From positions 558,001 through 622,000 of the forward strand of contig NZ_CP040932.1 of NCBI RefSeq assembly GCF_006351965.1: a DNA stretch of 64,000 nt, written 5' to 3'. The translations under genes and the position numbers were made by a program. This DNA comes from Oceanicola sp. D3 (GTDB taxonomy: Bacteria; Pseudomonadota; Alphaproteobacteria; Rhodobacterales; Rhodobacteraceae). The stretch's first letter is position 1, and every line of letters starts with the position of its first letter. A model generated the notes under the pieces. That model ran no database searches and was not told the origin of the DNA. It saw nothing but the letters and a program-made list of their open reading frames with translations. Shown piece by piece: positions 1-8,454 of this stretch.

Positions 1-1373
1 TGCGCAACCTTTTGCAGCAGTTCCATCCCGGCCTCGTCGGGACGTGCCACCTCGTCGAGCAACTCGCCCTCGATATCGGCATTGGTGGTTGCGTCAACGC
101 CAAGCGCCTCGAAGCGTGCGCGCTGGATGCCCCGCGCTTCGGCGACGCGCGCCGCGATCTCTGCCGAGCCTTCCTTGGCGGGCGGCAGGTCGAGATCGGT
201 ATAGGCTACGGGCGGCACTTCGAGCCTCAGATCGAACCGGTCGAGCAGGGGGCCGGAGATGCGGCCAAGGTAATCCTCGCCGCAATTGGATGCACGCGAG
301 CAGGCGCGCCCGGGGTCTGTTAGGTGGCCGCATTTGCAGGGGTTAGCGGCGGCCACCAGCATGAAGCGGCAGGGGTAGGCCACGTGGGCATTGGCGCGGC
401 TGACCATGATTTCGCCGGTCTCGATCGGTTGGCGCAGGGTTTCCAGCACCGTGCGTGGGAACTCGGGAAATTCATCCATGAAGAGCACGCCATTATGCGC
501 CAGTGAAACTTCCCCGGGCTTTGCCTGCCGCCCACCGCCGACCACTGCGGCCATAGAGGCGGTGTGATGAGGCGCACGATAGGGGGCCGCGCGGCTGATT
601 CCGCCCTCTTGAAGCAAGCCAGCGAGGGAATGCACCGTTGAGGTGGAGAGGGCCTCGCGTGGGGTGAGCGGAGGCAGGATGCCGGGAAGGCGGGCGGCCA
701 GCATCGACTTTCCCGAGCCGGGCGGGCCAACCATCAGCAGATGGTGCCGCCCTGCCGCCGCCACTTCCAGCGCTCGTTTTGCTCGCTCTTGGCCCTTCAC
801 ATCACGCAGGTCTTTGCCAGCTGCGCGGTCTTGCACCTCGCCCGGCTGCGAAGGCTCAATCGGCGCATCGCCGGTGTAATGCCGCACCACTGCGCCAAGG
901 CTTGCGGCTGCGATCACCTCCGCCGCACCGACCCAGGCCGCCTCTGCCCCGCTGGCGCGCGGGCAAAGCAGCCGTCGCTCCTGCTCCGCCGCAGCCATCG
1001 CTGCGGGCAACGCGCCATTCACGGCCACCAGTTTGCCGTCGAGCGAGAGCTCGCCGAGCGCGACCACCTGAGCAATTTCCTCGCGCGGGAGAATTTCCAG
1101 CGCTGCCAGCAGCGCCAGTGCAATCGGCAGATCGAAATGGGAGCCTTCTTTGGGGAGGTCGGCAGGAGAGAGGTTTACGGTGATCTTTTTCGACGGCAGT
1201 GCAATGGCCATGGCTCCCAGCGCCGCCCGCACCCGCTCTCGCGCCTCGCTCACGGCTTTGTCGGGCAGGCCGACAATGGAAAAGGCGGGCATGCCGGGAG
1301 AGACGGCGCATTGCACTTCGACAGGACGCGCCTCGATGCCATCAAAGGCCACGGTATAGGCCGCCGCCAGCAT
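1..1373 (-). CDS. comM: YifB/ComM family AAA+ ATPase, C-terminus cut by window edge
   Basis: Magnesium-chelatase-like AAA+ ATPase of the YifB/ComM family. In naturally transformable bacteria ComM is a hexameric helicase that drives branch migration of incoming DNA; in Rhodobacter capsulatus competence-type genes serve uptake of gene-transfer-agent DNA. I translated most of the frame: an N-terminal ChlI-like domain (about residues 1-170), Walker A GPPGSGKS near 217-224, a Walker B region reading LFMDEFPEF near 294, then a Cys-rich segment beginning ANPCKCG. The reading frame runs off the left edge after 457 codons; the family is about 500 residues, so roughly 45 are missing. ATG at 1373 gives the usual family beginning (MLAAAYTVAF); an in-frame ATG at 1394 is an alternative. 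A CtrA-like site lies just upstream. Confidence 0.93.
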   Translation of the reverse strand, partial: MLAAAYTVAFDGIEARPVEVQCAVSPGMPAFSIVGLPDKAVSEARERVRAALGAMAIALPSKKITVNLSPADLPKEGSHFDLPIALALLAALEILPREEIAQVVALGELSLDGKLVAVNGALPAAMAAAEQERRLLCPRASGAEAAWVGAAEVIAAASLGAVVRHYTGDAPIEPSQPGEVQDRAAGKDLRDVKGQERAKRALEVAAAGRHHLLMVGPPGSGKSMLAARLPGILPPLTPREALSTSTVHSLAGLLQEGGISRAAPYRAPHHTASMAAVVGGGRQAKPGEVSLAHNGVLFMDEFPEFPRTVLETLRQPIETGEIMVSRANAHVAYPCRFMLVAAANPCKCGHLTDPGRACSRASNCGEDYLGRISGPLLDRFDLRLEVPPVAYTDLDLPPAKEGSAEIAARVAEARGIQRARFEALGVDATTNADIEGELLDEVARPDEAGMELLQKVA

Positions 1374-1444
1374 TCCTCCGCTTCCATCCAGCATAGCACA
1401 CGCACCCCGGCTACAGCACCTTGGTTAACGCTATCCGTGGATGG

Positions 1445-1459
1445 TTAGTGAATGGTTAA
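1445..1459 (-). promoter_or_regulatory. Candidate CtrA box upstream of comM/yifB
   Basis: On the minus strand, reading toward comM, there is TTAA, seven bases, then CTAA (TTAACCATTCACTAACC), one mismatch from the CtrA consensus TTAA-N7-TTAA. A further GTTAACC half-site lies at 1424-1430. The site sits in the 82 bp between the upstream glutathione transferase stop and the comM start. CtrA control of competence genes is established in Rhodobacter capsulatus; binding here is inferred. Confidence 0.45.
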
Positions 1460-2331
1460 CGCGCCTCGTAGAGCGCAGCGAATTTGGGCCATGCCAATGG
1501 ATCTGGCACTGTCTTGTCGCGGCAGAAGGCGTTGCAGAAGCCCCAGACCTTGCCACCAGCCTCCATGAAGTGGGTCACGGGCTTGCCGGAGTAGGGACAG
1601 GTCTCGTTTTCGGACGGGCCGGACTCTACCGGGCGTGCCGGTAGCGGGGTGGGGCCGGGCCACTCGCGCGTTGGCAGATCCTTTGCATACCAAGGCAGAT
1701 TCTCGCCTCTGGCAAAGCCCATTCCGCGCCAGCGCCGGAAGGCCGGGTCGGCGAGGTGAGCGGCGACATAGGTTGTGGAGGCTTCCGATAAGGGCAGCCC
1801 ATAGGTGGCTATTCTTGCGGCGACCGGGGCGAAGAAGGCATCTGCGGCGGAATATTCACCGCAGAGCCAAGGCCCTTCTCCTCCGACCGTGCGCCGAGCG
1901 TGCTCCCAGATAACCTCCAACCGCGACAGATCAGCCAAGACGTCATCAGAGGGGTCGAAGCCCTCGTAAGCGACGCGCAGCGCCATTGGACAGTCCGCCC
2001 GGAGCGCACCGAAGCCTGAGTGCATCTCGGCGGCCAGCGCACGCGCGGTTGCTCGTGCCCGGCTGTCATCCGGCCAGATCCCGGCTGAGGGAAAACGGCT
2101 CGCCAGTTCCTCGGCAATGGCCAGGCTCTCGCCCAGCACCGCGCCATCATCGAAAACCACTGCTGGCACGGTTTTGGCCGGCGCAATATCGGCCAGTTGT
2201 TCAGCCACGTTTTGATCGGCAAAGTCGATCCACTTGGTGCTGCGCTCCAGCCCGAATCTTTCGAACAGAAGCCAGCCCCGGAGGGACCACGAAGAGTAGG
2301 CGGGATCGCCAATGTAGAGAGTATTTTTCAT
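1456..2331 (-). CDS. Glutathione S-transferase family protein with C-terminal Cys-containing domain
   Basis: Cytosolic glutathione transferase-like protein, about 291 residues. The N-terminal thioredoxin-fold half begins TLYIGDPAYSSWSLRGWLLF, with Val-Pro (KTVPAVVF) and Glu-Ser (LGESLAIAEEL) as expected for glutathione binding; an all-helical half follows. A tail of about 50 residues follows that a standard GST (about 210-230 residues) lacks. It reads CPYSGKPVTHF and then GFCNAFCRDKT, giving one Cys, about 23 residues, Cys-x3-Cys and a nearby His, which looks like a small zinc-binding or YHS-like module. Start at ATG 2331 (MKNTLYIG) is preferred to ATG 2355 because the family begins there; neither has a clear ribosome site. 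Substrate unknown. It is divergent from rpoHII and upstream of comM on the same strand. Confidence 0.85.
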   Translation of the reverse strand: MKNTLYIGDPAYSSWSLRGWLLFERFGLERSTKWIDFADQNVAEQLADIAPAKTVPAVVFDDGAVLGESLAIAEELASRFPSAGIWPDDSRARATARALAAEMHSGFGALRADCPMALRVAYEGFDPSDDVLADLSRLEVIWEHARRTVGGEGPWLCGEYSAADAFFAPVAARIATYGLPLSEASTTYVAAHLADPAFRRWRGMGFARGENLPWYAKDLPTREWPGPTPLPARPVESGPSENETCPYSGKPVTHFMEAGGKVWGFCNAFCRDKTVPDPLAWPKFAALYEAR

Positions 2332-2439
2332 AACTGTGACGCTACGCACAGACATCGGGGTGTGACCAACGCAAAATTGCGCAGAAGTCCATCAAGAATC
2401 GTGATGGTTCGGCTTATATGTATTTTTCACACTTTCTTT

Positions 2440-2465
2440 TGAACCGATCGCTCCTAATCTTCGTT
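2440..2465 (+). promoter_or_regulatory. Candidate ECF-type stress promoter of rpoHII
   Basis: TGAAC at 2440-2444 and CGTT at 2462-2465 are 17 bases apart, close to the EcfG (general stress sigma) pattern GGAAC-N16/17-CGTT. In some alphaproteobacteria rpoH2 is transcribed by EcfG/RpoE4, and in Rhodobacter sphaeroides by RpoE (consensus near TGATCC with a TAAGA-type -10). A TAAGAC follows at 2471-2476, but its spacing does not fit the RpoE pattern well. The start codon lies 60 bp downstream. Confidence 0.35.
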
Positions 2466-2524
2466 TAGCATAAGACAAGGACGGTCGGCGCTCGGCCTCC
2501 TTGCCCGCGAAAAGGAGCTCCCCC

Positions 2525-3403
2525 ATGCCTTTGGACGGCGATATTGATACCTCCATGTCCCGCCACGCGCGTCAGGCAGAACTGCTTGATGCAGAGACTG
2601 AACAGCAATTGGCCCGCGCTTGGCGCGACCACCGCGACGAGCAGGCGCTGCACCGCCTGATCTCGGCCTACATGCGCCTCGCGATCTCCATGGCCGCGAA
2701 ATACAAGCGCTACGGTGCCCCGATGAATGACCTCATTCAGGAGGCATCGCTGGGCCTGATGAAAGCTGCCGACAAGTTCGACCCCGAACGCGGCGTGCGA
2801 TTCTCGACCTATGCGATGTGGTGGATCAAGGCCTCCGTACAGGAATTCGTGATGCGCAACTGGTCGATGGTGCGCACCGGCTCGACCTCTTCGCAGAAGT
2901 CGCTCTTCTTCAACATGCGCCGTGTGCAGGCGCAGCTGGAGCGGGAGGCGGCTGCGGCGGGCGAAAGCCTCGACAGTCAACAGCTGCGTCAGAAGATCGC
3001 CGTGGAAGTCGGGGTGCCGCTGGCTGATGTGGAGATGATGGAAGGCAGGCTCTCGGGCTCTGACTTCTCGCTCAATGTCACCCAGTCCTCCGAGGACGAT
3101 GGCCGCCAGTGGATTGACGCGCTGGAAGATGACGGCCCGCAGGCCGCCGAACAGGTTGAGGTGGAACACGACAAGGCCCAGCTCCGTGACTGGCTGGCCG
3201 AGGCCATGGACGCGCTGAACGATCGTGAGCAGTTCATCATCCGAGAGCGCCGTTTGGCCAAGGAGAAGCGCACGCTTGAGAGCCTTGGGGAGGAACTCGG
3301 GCTGTCCAAGGAGAGGGTGCGCCAGCTTGAGGCGGCGGCCTTCCAGAAGATGCGCCGCTCGCTGGAGCAGCAGTCTGACGAAGTGCTGGCGCTGATCTCC
3401 TGA
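2525..3403 (+). CDS. rpoH2: RNA polymerase sigma-32 factor, RpoHII type
   Basis: Alternative sigma factor of the RpoH group, 292 residues. Region 2 carries NDLIQEASLGLMKAADKFDPERGVRFSTYAMWWIKASVQEFVMRNWSMVRTGSTSSQK-type signatures of sigma-32 (shown here in part: core-binding DLIQEASLGL and -10 recognition near residues 95-125). Region 4 has the helix-turn-helix LESLGEELGLSKERVRQLE near the C-terminus. The N-terminus (MPLDGDIDTSMSRHARQAELL) matches RpoHII rather than RpoHI of Rhodobacteraceae. RpoHII governs the singlet-oxygen and photo-oxidative response in Rhodobacter sphaeroides. ATG 2525 is chosen because AAGGAG stands eight bases upstream; an upstream in-frame start at 2501 lacks this. 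A terminator hairpin follows. Confidence 0.92.
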   Translation: MPLDGDIDTSMSRHARQAELLDAETEQQLARAWRDHRDEQALHRLISAYMRLAISMAAKYKRYGAPMNDLIQEASLGLMKAADKFDPERGVRFSTYAMWWIKASVQEFVMRNWSMVRTGSTSSQKSLFFNMRRVQAQLEREAAAAGESLDSQQLRQKIAVEVGVPLADVEMMEGRLSGSDFSLNVTQSSEDDGRQWIDALEDDGPQAAEQVEVEHDKAQLRDWLAEAMDALNDREQFIIRERRLAKEKRTLESLGEELGLSKERVRQLEAAAFQKMRRSLEQQSDEVLALIS

Positions 3404-3431
3404 GGCTATAAGCCTTATCCAGAGGATATTG

Positions 3432-3456
3432 GGGCCGCGGTAACACGCGGCCCTTT
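3432..3456 (+). terminator. Intrinsic terminator after rpoHII
   Basis: GGGCCGCG (3432-3439) pairs perfectly with CGCGGCCC (3446-3453) around a six-base loop and is followed by TTT. It lies 29 bp past the rpoHII stop, separating it from coaBC. Confidence 0.7.
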
Positions 3457-3550
3457 CCTCGCGCTCTGCCCGGGTTCTGAAACCCCACCGCCAACAGTTG
3501 CCGCCCGGCCCGCCGCGCCCTACAACAGGGCTACGCGGAGGGCCAAACCC

Positions 3551-4744
3551 ATGCTGGCAGGCAAGAAAATCCTACTCGTCATCGCTGGGGGCATTGCTGC
3601 CTTCAAGTCGCTCGACCTGATCCGGCGGTTGCGCGAGCAGGGCGCGCATGTGACCCCGGTGCTGACCAAGGCGGCAGAAGAGTTTGTAACACCGCTTTCG
3701 GTGTCTGCGCTGGCAGCGGAGAAGGTTTATCGGGATCTCTTTGATCTGACTGACGAACGCGAGATGGGTCATATTGAGCTGTCGCGCGCCGCTGATCTGG
3801 TGGTCGTCGCGCCCGCAACCGCTGACCTGTTGGCGAAGATGGCGAATGGCCACGCTAATGACCTTGCCTCTACGCTCCTGATGGCCACCGACAAGCCGGT
3901 GCTGTGCGCGCCTGCGATGAATGTGCGCATGTGGCTGCACCCCGCCAATCAACGCAATGTTGCCACGCTGCGGGCCGATGGTGTGCGCTTTTCCGGACCA
4001 ACAGAGGGCGAGATGGCCTGCGGGGAGTATGGGCCGGGGCGAATGTCGGAAGTGCCCGAGATCGTCGCTGCCATCACCGAGGCCCTTGCCGACGGCCCGC
4101 TGAAAGGCAAGCATATCGTCGTCACCTCCGGCCCTACCCATGAGCCAATTGATCCGGTGCGTTACATCGCCAATCGCTCCTCGGGCGCACAAGGCACGGC
4201 GCTGGCCCGCTCGCTCATGGGCCTTGGCGCATCTGTTACCTTCGTCACAGGCCCGGCCACGGTGCCACCGCCGCAGGGAGCCAAGGTGGTGCAGGTGGAA
4301 ACCGCCGCGCAGATGCACGAGGCCGTCTTTGCCGCCCTCCCCGCCGATGCCGCCATTCTTGCCGCTGCAGTCGCGGATTGGCGCGTCACCTCGGAGAGTG
4401 CCTCGAAGATCAAGAAAGACGGTAGCGGCAAGATTGCGCCGCTGGAGTTTACCGAAAACCCTGACATCCTCGCGGAAGTCTCGAAATCCGAGCAACGCCC
4501 CGGTCTCGTTATCGGTTTTGCTGCCGAAACGGATGATCTTCTCGTGCACGCCGAGGCCAAGCTGAAGCGCAAGGGGTGTGACTGGATCATCGCCAACGAT
4601 GTGTCGCCGGAAACAGGCATTATGGGGGGTACAGAGAACGCCGTGACCATCCTCACCGCGAAGGAGGCGAAAGCCCTGCCGCGCATGAGCAAGGACCAAG
4701 TTGCCCAGCAGCTTGCCGCCCGAATTTGCGAGGCGCTGACGTGA
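3551..4744 (+). CDS. coaBC: Bifunctional phosphopantothenoylcysteine decarboxylase / phosphopantothenate-cysteine ligase
   Basis: Cytosolic coenzyme A biosynthesis enzyme (Dfp), 397 residues, the normal length. The CoaC half (about 1-185) has the flavin-binding start [14 protein letters not shown], the region [20 protein letters not shown] with the active-site His, the PAMN motif and the catalytic-Cys loop [11 protein letters not shown]. The CoaB half (about 190-397) starts [24 protein letters not shown] and carries the conserved [12 protein letters not shown] and GFAAET segments. GGAGGG precedes the ATG. The stop overlaps the start of dut by four bases, so the two are translationally coupled, a common arrangement in alphaproteobacteria. 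Confidence 0.95.
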   Translation: MLAGKKILLVIAGGIAAFKSLDLIRRLREQGAHVTPVLTKAAEEFVTPLSVSALAAEKVYRDLFDLTDEREMGHIELSRAADLVVVAPATADLLAKMANGHANDLASTLLMATDKPVLCAPAMNVRMWLHPANQRNVATLRADGVRFSGPTEGEMACGEYGPGRMSEVPEIVAAITEALADGPLKGKHIVVTSGPTHEPIDPVRYIANRSSGAQGTALARSLMGLGASVTFVTGPATVPPPQGAKVVQVETAAQMHEAVFAALPADAAILAAAVADWRVTSESASKIKKDGSGKIAPLEFTENPDILAEVSKSEQRPGLVIGFAAETDDLLVHAEAKLKRKGCDWIIANDVSPETGIMGGTENAVTILTAKEAKALPRMSKDQVAQQLAARICEALT

Positions 4745-5208
4745 GGCCTGAAGTCCGTTGCTTCCGCGATGATGGAGCCGACCCTGCGGTGCCTCTGCCC
4801 AGCTATGAAACGCACGGTGCTGCCGGGGCGGATGTGCGCGCGAACTTTCCCGAAGAGCAGCGCGCTAGTGGCCTGACCTTGGCCCCGGGTGCCCGCGCCA
4901 TCGTGCCCTCGGGACTGCGGGTGGAGATCCCTGAGGGGTTCGAAGTTCAGGTTCGCCCGCGCTCGGGCCTCGCGGCCAAGCACGGTGTTACTTTGGTCAA
5001 TACGCCGGGCACGATTGACAGCGATTATCGCGGGCCGCTTGGAATCCTCATGATCAACCTTGGGGACGAGCCTTTCACCGTTGCCCATGGCGACCGGATT
5101 GCGCAGTTGGTTGTCGCCCCCGTTGTGCAGGCCGCCTTCACGAAAGCCGATGTGATCTCCGACACAGCGCGGGGCACGGGCGGCTTTGGCTCTACGGGCC
5201 GCCGCTGA
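4741..5208 (+). CDS. dut: dUTP diphosphatase
   Basis: Hydrolyses dUTP to dUMP and pyrophosphate, keeping uracil out of DNA and feeding dTMP synthesis. 155 residues, as expected for the trimeric family. All five motifs are visible in order: AGADVRA (1), [12 protein letters not shown] (2), GTIDSDYRG with the catalytic Asp (3), [12 protein letters not shown] (4) and the C-terminal [12 protein letters not shown] (5). GTG at 4741 is chosen: GAGG lies about seven bases upstream and the GTGA overlaps the coaBC stop. A TTG start 15 bp further up is less likely. Ends in a one-base TGATG overlap with the next gene. Confidence 0.95.
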   Translation: MRPEVRCFRDDGADPAVPLPSYETHGAAGADVRANFPEEQRASGLTLAPGARAIVPSGLRVEIPEGFEVQVRPRSGLAAKHGVTLVNTPGTIDSDYRGPLGILMINLGDEPFTVAHGDRIAQLVVAPVVQAAFTKADVISDTARGTGGFGSTGRR

Positions 5209-6371
5209 TGCTCCTTGTCCTTGCCCTCATGGCGCTGGTCTGGTGGGGCGGCGCGGCGCTGGGCGCGCGGCTCTGGCAGCGCCAGCTCGGCGTGGGCGCC
5301 GTGGTGGGCGCGGCGATTGCGATCAACCGCCTGCTCCCTGAGGGCAACGGGCTGCGCGAGATCACCGGCAAGCACTGGGAACTGTGGTTCATCGTCCTGC
5401 TCTTCGGGGTTGTCGCGGTGGGCTACGGCTACCTTCTCAAGTTCCTCCGGCGCGAGGCGGTGGTTATCGAGGTGGCGCAGGAAAAGCGCGATGCCGAGCG
5501 CGCGGCGCAGGCCGCCCGGTTCAATGCGCGCCGCGCGGTGCCATCCGAGTCTTCCGAGCCCGAGGCCGTGTCGAAGGAGGAGCAGGCAGACACCAGCCGC
5601 CTCACCCCTGACGAACTCAATCGTTATGCCCGTCACATCGTGCTGCGCGAGATCGGCGGGCCGGGGCAGAAGAAGCTGAAGGCGGCCCATGTTCTGGTGA
5701 TCGGGGCCGGAGGGCTTGGCTCGCCCGCGCTGCTTTATCTGGCCGCCGCCGGTGTGGGGCGTGTGACGGTGGTGGACGATGACACGGTTGAGGTTTCTAA
5801 CCTGCAGCGGCAGGTAATCCACCGCACCGATGGACAGGGCCGGGGCAAGGCGCAGAGCGCGGCGCAGGCAATGGTCGCTCTCAATCCGCATGTGAAGGTA
5901 ACGGCCCTTACCACAAGGCTGACACATGAGAATGGCCCCGAACTGGTGGCCCCGGTCGATATGATCCTTGATGGAACCGACAATTTTGCCACGCGCTACC
6001 TTGCCAATGAACTTGCGGTTGCCGCGCGGATTCCGCTGATTTCCGGTGCCCTCTCGCAATGGGAAGGGCAGCTTTCGGTCTTTGACCCGGCCAGCGGGGC
6101 ACCCTGCTATCGCTGCATCTTTCCCGAGCCGCCGGCAGAGGGTCTTGCGCCCTCCTGCGCAGAGGCGGGGGTGATGGGGCCGCTGCCGGGCGTGGTGGGC
6201 GCCATGATGGCGGCGGAGACGGTGAAGCTCATCACCGGAGCAGGCAGCCCGCTGCGCGGGGAAATGCTGATCTACGATGCGCTTTGGAGCGAAACCCGCA
6301 AGATCTCGCTCAAGCGGCGCGAGGATTGCGCAACCTGTGGCCCGCGCGAAGACGTCTCGAAGGACGGATGA
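5208..6371 (+). CDS. MoeB/ThiF/HesA-family adenylyltransferase with N-terminal membrane anchor
   Basis: E1-like enzyme that adenylates the C-terminal Gly of a small sulfur-carrier protein (MoaD or ThiS type), 387 residues. The enzymatic domain spans about 130-380: the nucleotide-binding loop GAGGLGS begins at residue 166, followed by VDDDTVEVSNLQRQV, LDGTDNFATRYL and the zinc-binding pairs CYRC and CATC. There is no C-terminal rhodanese domain. Unusually for MoeB, the first 80 residues contain two hydrophobic segments (about 1-20 and 58-78), followed by a charged linker of about 45 residues, so the enzyme is predicted to be tethered to the inner membrane. Overlaps dut by one base (TGATG). MoeB is the likeliest role; ThiF is possible. 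Confidence 0.85.
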   Translation: MLLVLALMALVWWGGAALGARLWQRQLGVGAVVGAAIAINRLLPEGNGLREITGKHWELWFIVLLFGVVAVGYGYLLKFLRREAVVIEVAQEKRDAERAAQAARFNARRAVPSESSEPEAVSKEEQADTSRLTPDELNRYARHIVLREIGGPGQKKLKAAHVLVIGAGGLGSPALLYLAAAGVGRVTVVDDDTVEVSNLQRQVIHRTDGQGRGKAQSAAQAMVALNPHVKVTALTTRLTHENGPELVAPVDMILDGTDNFATRYLANELAVAARIPLISGALSQWEGQLSVFDPASGAPCYRCIFPEPPAEGLAPSCAEAGVMGPLPGVVGAMMAAETVKLITGAGSPLRGEMLIYDALWSETRKISLKRREDCATCGPREDVSKDG

Positions 6372-6435
6372 GCGCACCCCTCTTCGCCTTCGTCCTCTCC
6401 GCCCCTATCTTCCCTCCCAAAGGAGACCGCGACAT

Positions 6436-8454
6436 ATGACAAACCCGCTGCTCACCCCCTCAGATCTGCCCTTTGACCTGCCCGATTTCGCAGCCATCAA
6501 CGACGATCACTTTGCCCCCGCCCTCGACGCCGCCGAGACCGAAACGCGCGCGATGATCGAAGAGATTGCCAGTGCCTCCGAGGCGCCCACTTTTGCCAAC
6601 ACGATCGAGGCGCTGGAAGAGGCAGACATGCCACTGCAAGAGGTGATGGGCCCGTTCTTTCTGCTTGCCGCTGTCGCCTCCACTCCAGCGCGGGAGAAGC
6701 TCCAGCGCAGCTTTTCGCCGCGCCTCTCCGCCCTCCACTCAGACATCATGCTCGATGCGCGGCTCTACGAGAGGGTGAACACGCTTTGGGATCAGCGGGA
6801 GACACTTGAGCTGACCGATGAGCAGGAGCGTGTGCTCTACCTTCATCACCGTGCCTTCCGGCGCTCTGGCGCCGGGCTGGATGACGCTGGCCGAGCGCGG
6901 CTGAAGGAGATCAACACGGCGCTTTCGGAAAAATCCACGTCCTTTGGCCTCAACCTGCTGGCCGATGAGCGCGACTGGTTCATGCCTGTGGCAGATCTAA
7001 CCGGCCTGCCTGATTTCCTTGTCAGTGCCATGAAGTCCGCCGCCGAAGAAAAGGAAAGCGCCGAGCCGGTCGTCACCCTTTCGCGGTCGCTCGTTGTGCC
7101 TTTCCTGCAGTTCTGCCCCAACCGGGATTATCGCCGCACCGCCTATGAGGCCTGGACCTCGCGTGGTGCGAACGGTGGCGAGACCGACAACCGGGCACTG
7201 GCGGCCGAGATGCTGGCGCTGAGGGCCGAGCGTGCGGCGCTGCTGGGATATGACAGCTTTGCCGACTACCGGCTGGAAACCGAAATGGCCAAAACTCCCG
7301 TTGCCGTACGCGGGCTGCTGCAAGCCGTCTGGTCTCCTGCCCGCGCCAAGGCTGAGGCCGACGCGAAGGTGCTGGAGCGCCGCCTCCATGCTGATGGTTT
7401 TGACGGACCGCTCGAGCCTTGGGATTGGCACTATTACTCCGAGGCCCGCCGCCGCGAGGAGCACGCGCTTGATGAGGCCGAGCTGAAGCCTTTCTTCCAG
7501 TTGGATCGGATGATCGAGGCCGCCTTTTCCTGCGCTCACCGGCTTTTCGGGCTGGAGTTTTCCCCCCTTAGCCTGCCGCTCCATCACCCGGACGCCCGTG
7601 CATGGGAGGTGACGCGTGGCGGAGAACATATCGCCGTTTTCATTGCCGACTATTTTGCGCGCGGCGGCAAGCGCTCTGGCGCGTGGTGCTCGGCCCTGCG
7701 CAGCCAGCAAAAGCTGGCGGGTGATCTGCGGCCTCATGTGATCAACGTCTGCAACTTCGCCAAGCCGCCTGCCGGCCAGCCAGCGTTGCTGAGTTATGAC
7801 GATGCGCGCACGCTGTTCCACGAGTTCGGCCATGCGCTGCATCAGATGCTTTCGGATGTGACCTATTCCAGCATTTCCGGCACTTCGGTTGCCCGCGATT
7901 TTGTGGAGCTGCCCTCGCAGCTTTATGAGCACTGGTTGGAGGTGCCCGAGGTGCTGCAGGAGTTTGCCACCCACGCTGAAACCGGCAAAGCGATGCCCGA
8001 AGACCTGCTGGAACGTGTGCTGAACGCGGCCACCTACGATATGGGTTACCAGACCTGCGAGTTTATCGGCTCGGCGCTGGTAGATCTGGAATTCCACGCA
8101 GGGCCGCCACCTGCCGATCCGATGCAAAGGCAGGCGCAGGTGCTTGAGGAGATCGGCATGCCCCGCGCCATACGGATGCGCCATGCCACGCCTCATTTCG
8201 CCCATATCTTCTCGGGTGGCTATGCCTCGGCCTATTACAGCTACATGTGGTCGGAGGTGATGGATGCCGATGCCTTCGCCGCCTTTGAGGAGGCCGGTGG
8301 CCCGTTCGATCCGGACATGGCCAAGAGCCTTGAGCGGCACATCCTCTCCGCCGGAGGAAGCGAGGAGCCGGAGGCGCTCTATACGGCGTTCCGCGGACGC
8401 CTTCCGGGGGTGGAGGCGCTCTTGAAGGGACGCGGCCTGGACGACGTGGCCTGA
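6436..8454 (+). CDS. M3 family metallopeptidase (oligopeptidase A / Dcp type)
   Basis: Cytosolic zinc peptidase degrading short peptides, 672 residues, the usual length of the M3A family. The zinc motif HEFGH is at residues 462-466 within LFHEFGHALHQML, with the third-ligand region (ARDFVELPSQLYEHW) 25-40 residues later; the substrate-binding FSGGYASAYYSYMWSEV segment near residue 595 is also typical. No signal peptide. ATG 6436 is preceded by AAGGAG. The open frame extends upstream into the MoeB-like gene, but that extension has no family similarity. Oligopeptidase A and peptidyl-dipeptidase Dcp cannot be separated by eye. Confidence 0.92.
   Translation: MTNPLLTPSDLPFDLPDFAAINDDHFAPALDAAETETRAMIEEIASASEAPTFANTIEALEEADMPLQEVMGPFFLLAAVASTPAREKLQRSFSPRLSALHSDIMLDARLYERVNTLWDQRETLELTDEQERVLYLHHRAFRRSGAGLDDAGRARLKEINTALSEKSTSFGLNLLADERDWFMPVADLTGLPDFLVSAMKSAAEEKESAEPVVTLSRSLVVPFLQFCPNRDYRRTAYEAWTSRGANGGETDNRALAAEMLALRAERAALLGYDSFADYRLETEMAKTPVAVRGLLQAVWSPARAKAEADAKVLERRLHADGFDGPLEPWDWHYYSEARRREEHALDEAELKPFFQLDRMIEAAFSCAHRLFGLEFSPLSLPLHHPDARAWEVTRGGEHIAVFIADYFARGGKRSGAWCSALRSQQKLAGDLRPHVINVCNFAKPPAGQPALLSYDDARTLFHEFGHALHQMLSDVTYSSISGTSVARDFVELPSQLYEHWLEVPEVLQEFATHAETGKAMPEDLLERVLNAATYDMGYQTCEFIGSALVDLEFHAGPPPADPMQRQAQVLEEIGMPRAIRMRHATPHFAHIFSGGYASAYYSYMWSEVMDADAFAAFEEAGGPFDPDMAKSLERHILSAGGSEEPEALYTAFRGRLPGVEALLKGRGLDDVA

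Noticed and set aside
5025-6377. 450-codon minus-strand frame opposite dut and the MoeB-like gene
   Set aside because: Covers two well-supported genes on the other strand; composition rich in Arg, His and Pro as expected of a shadow.
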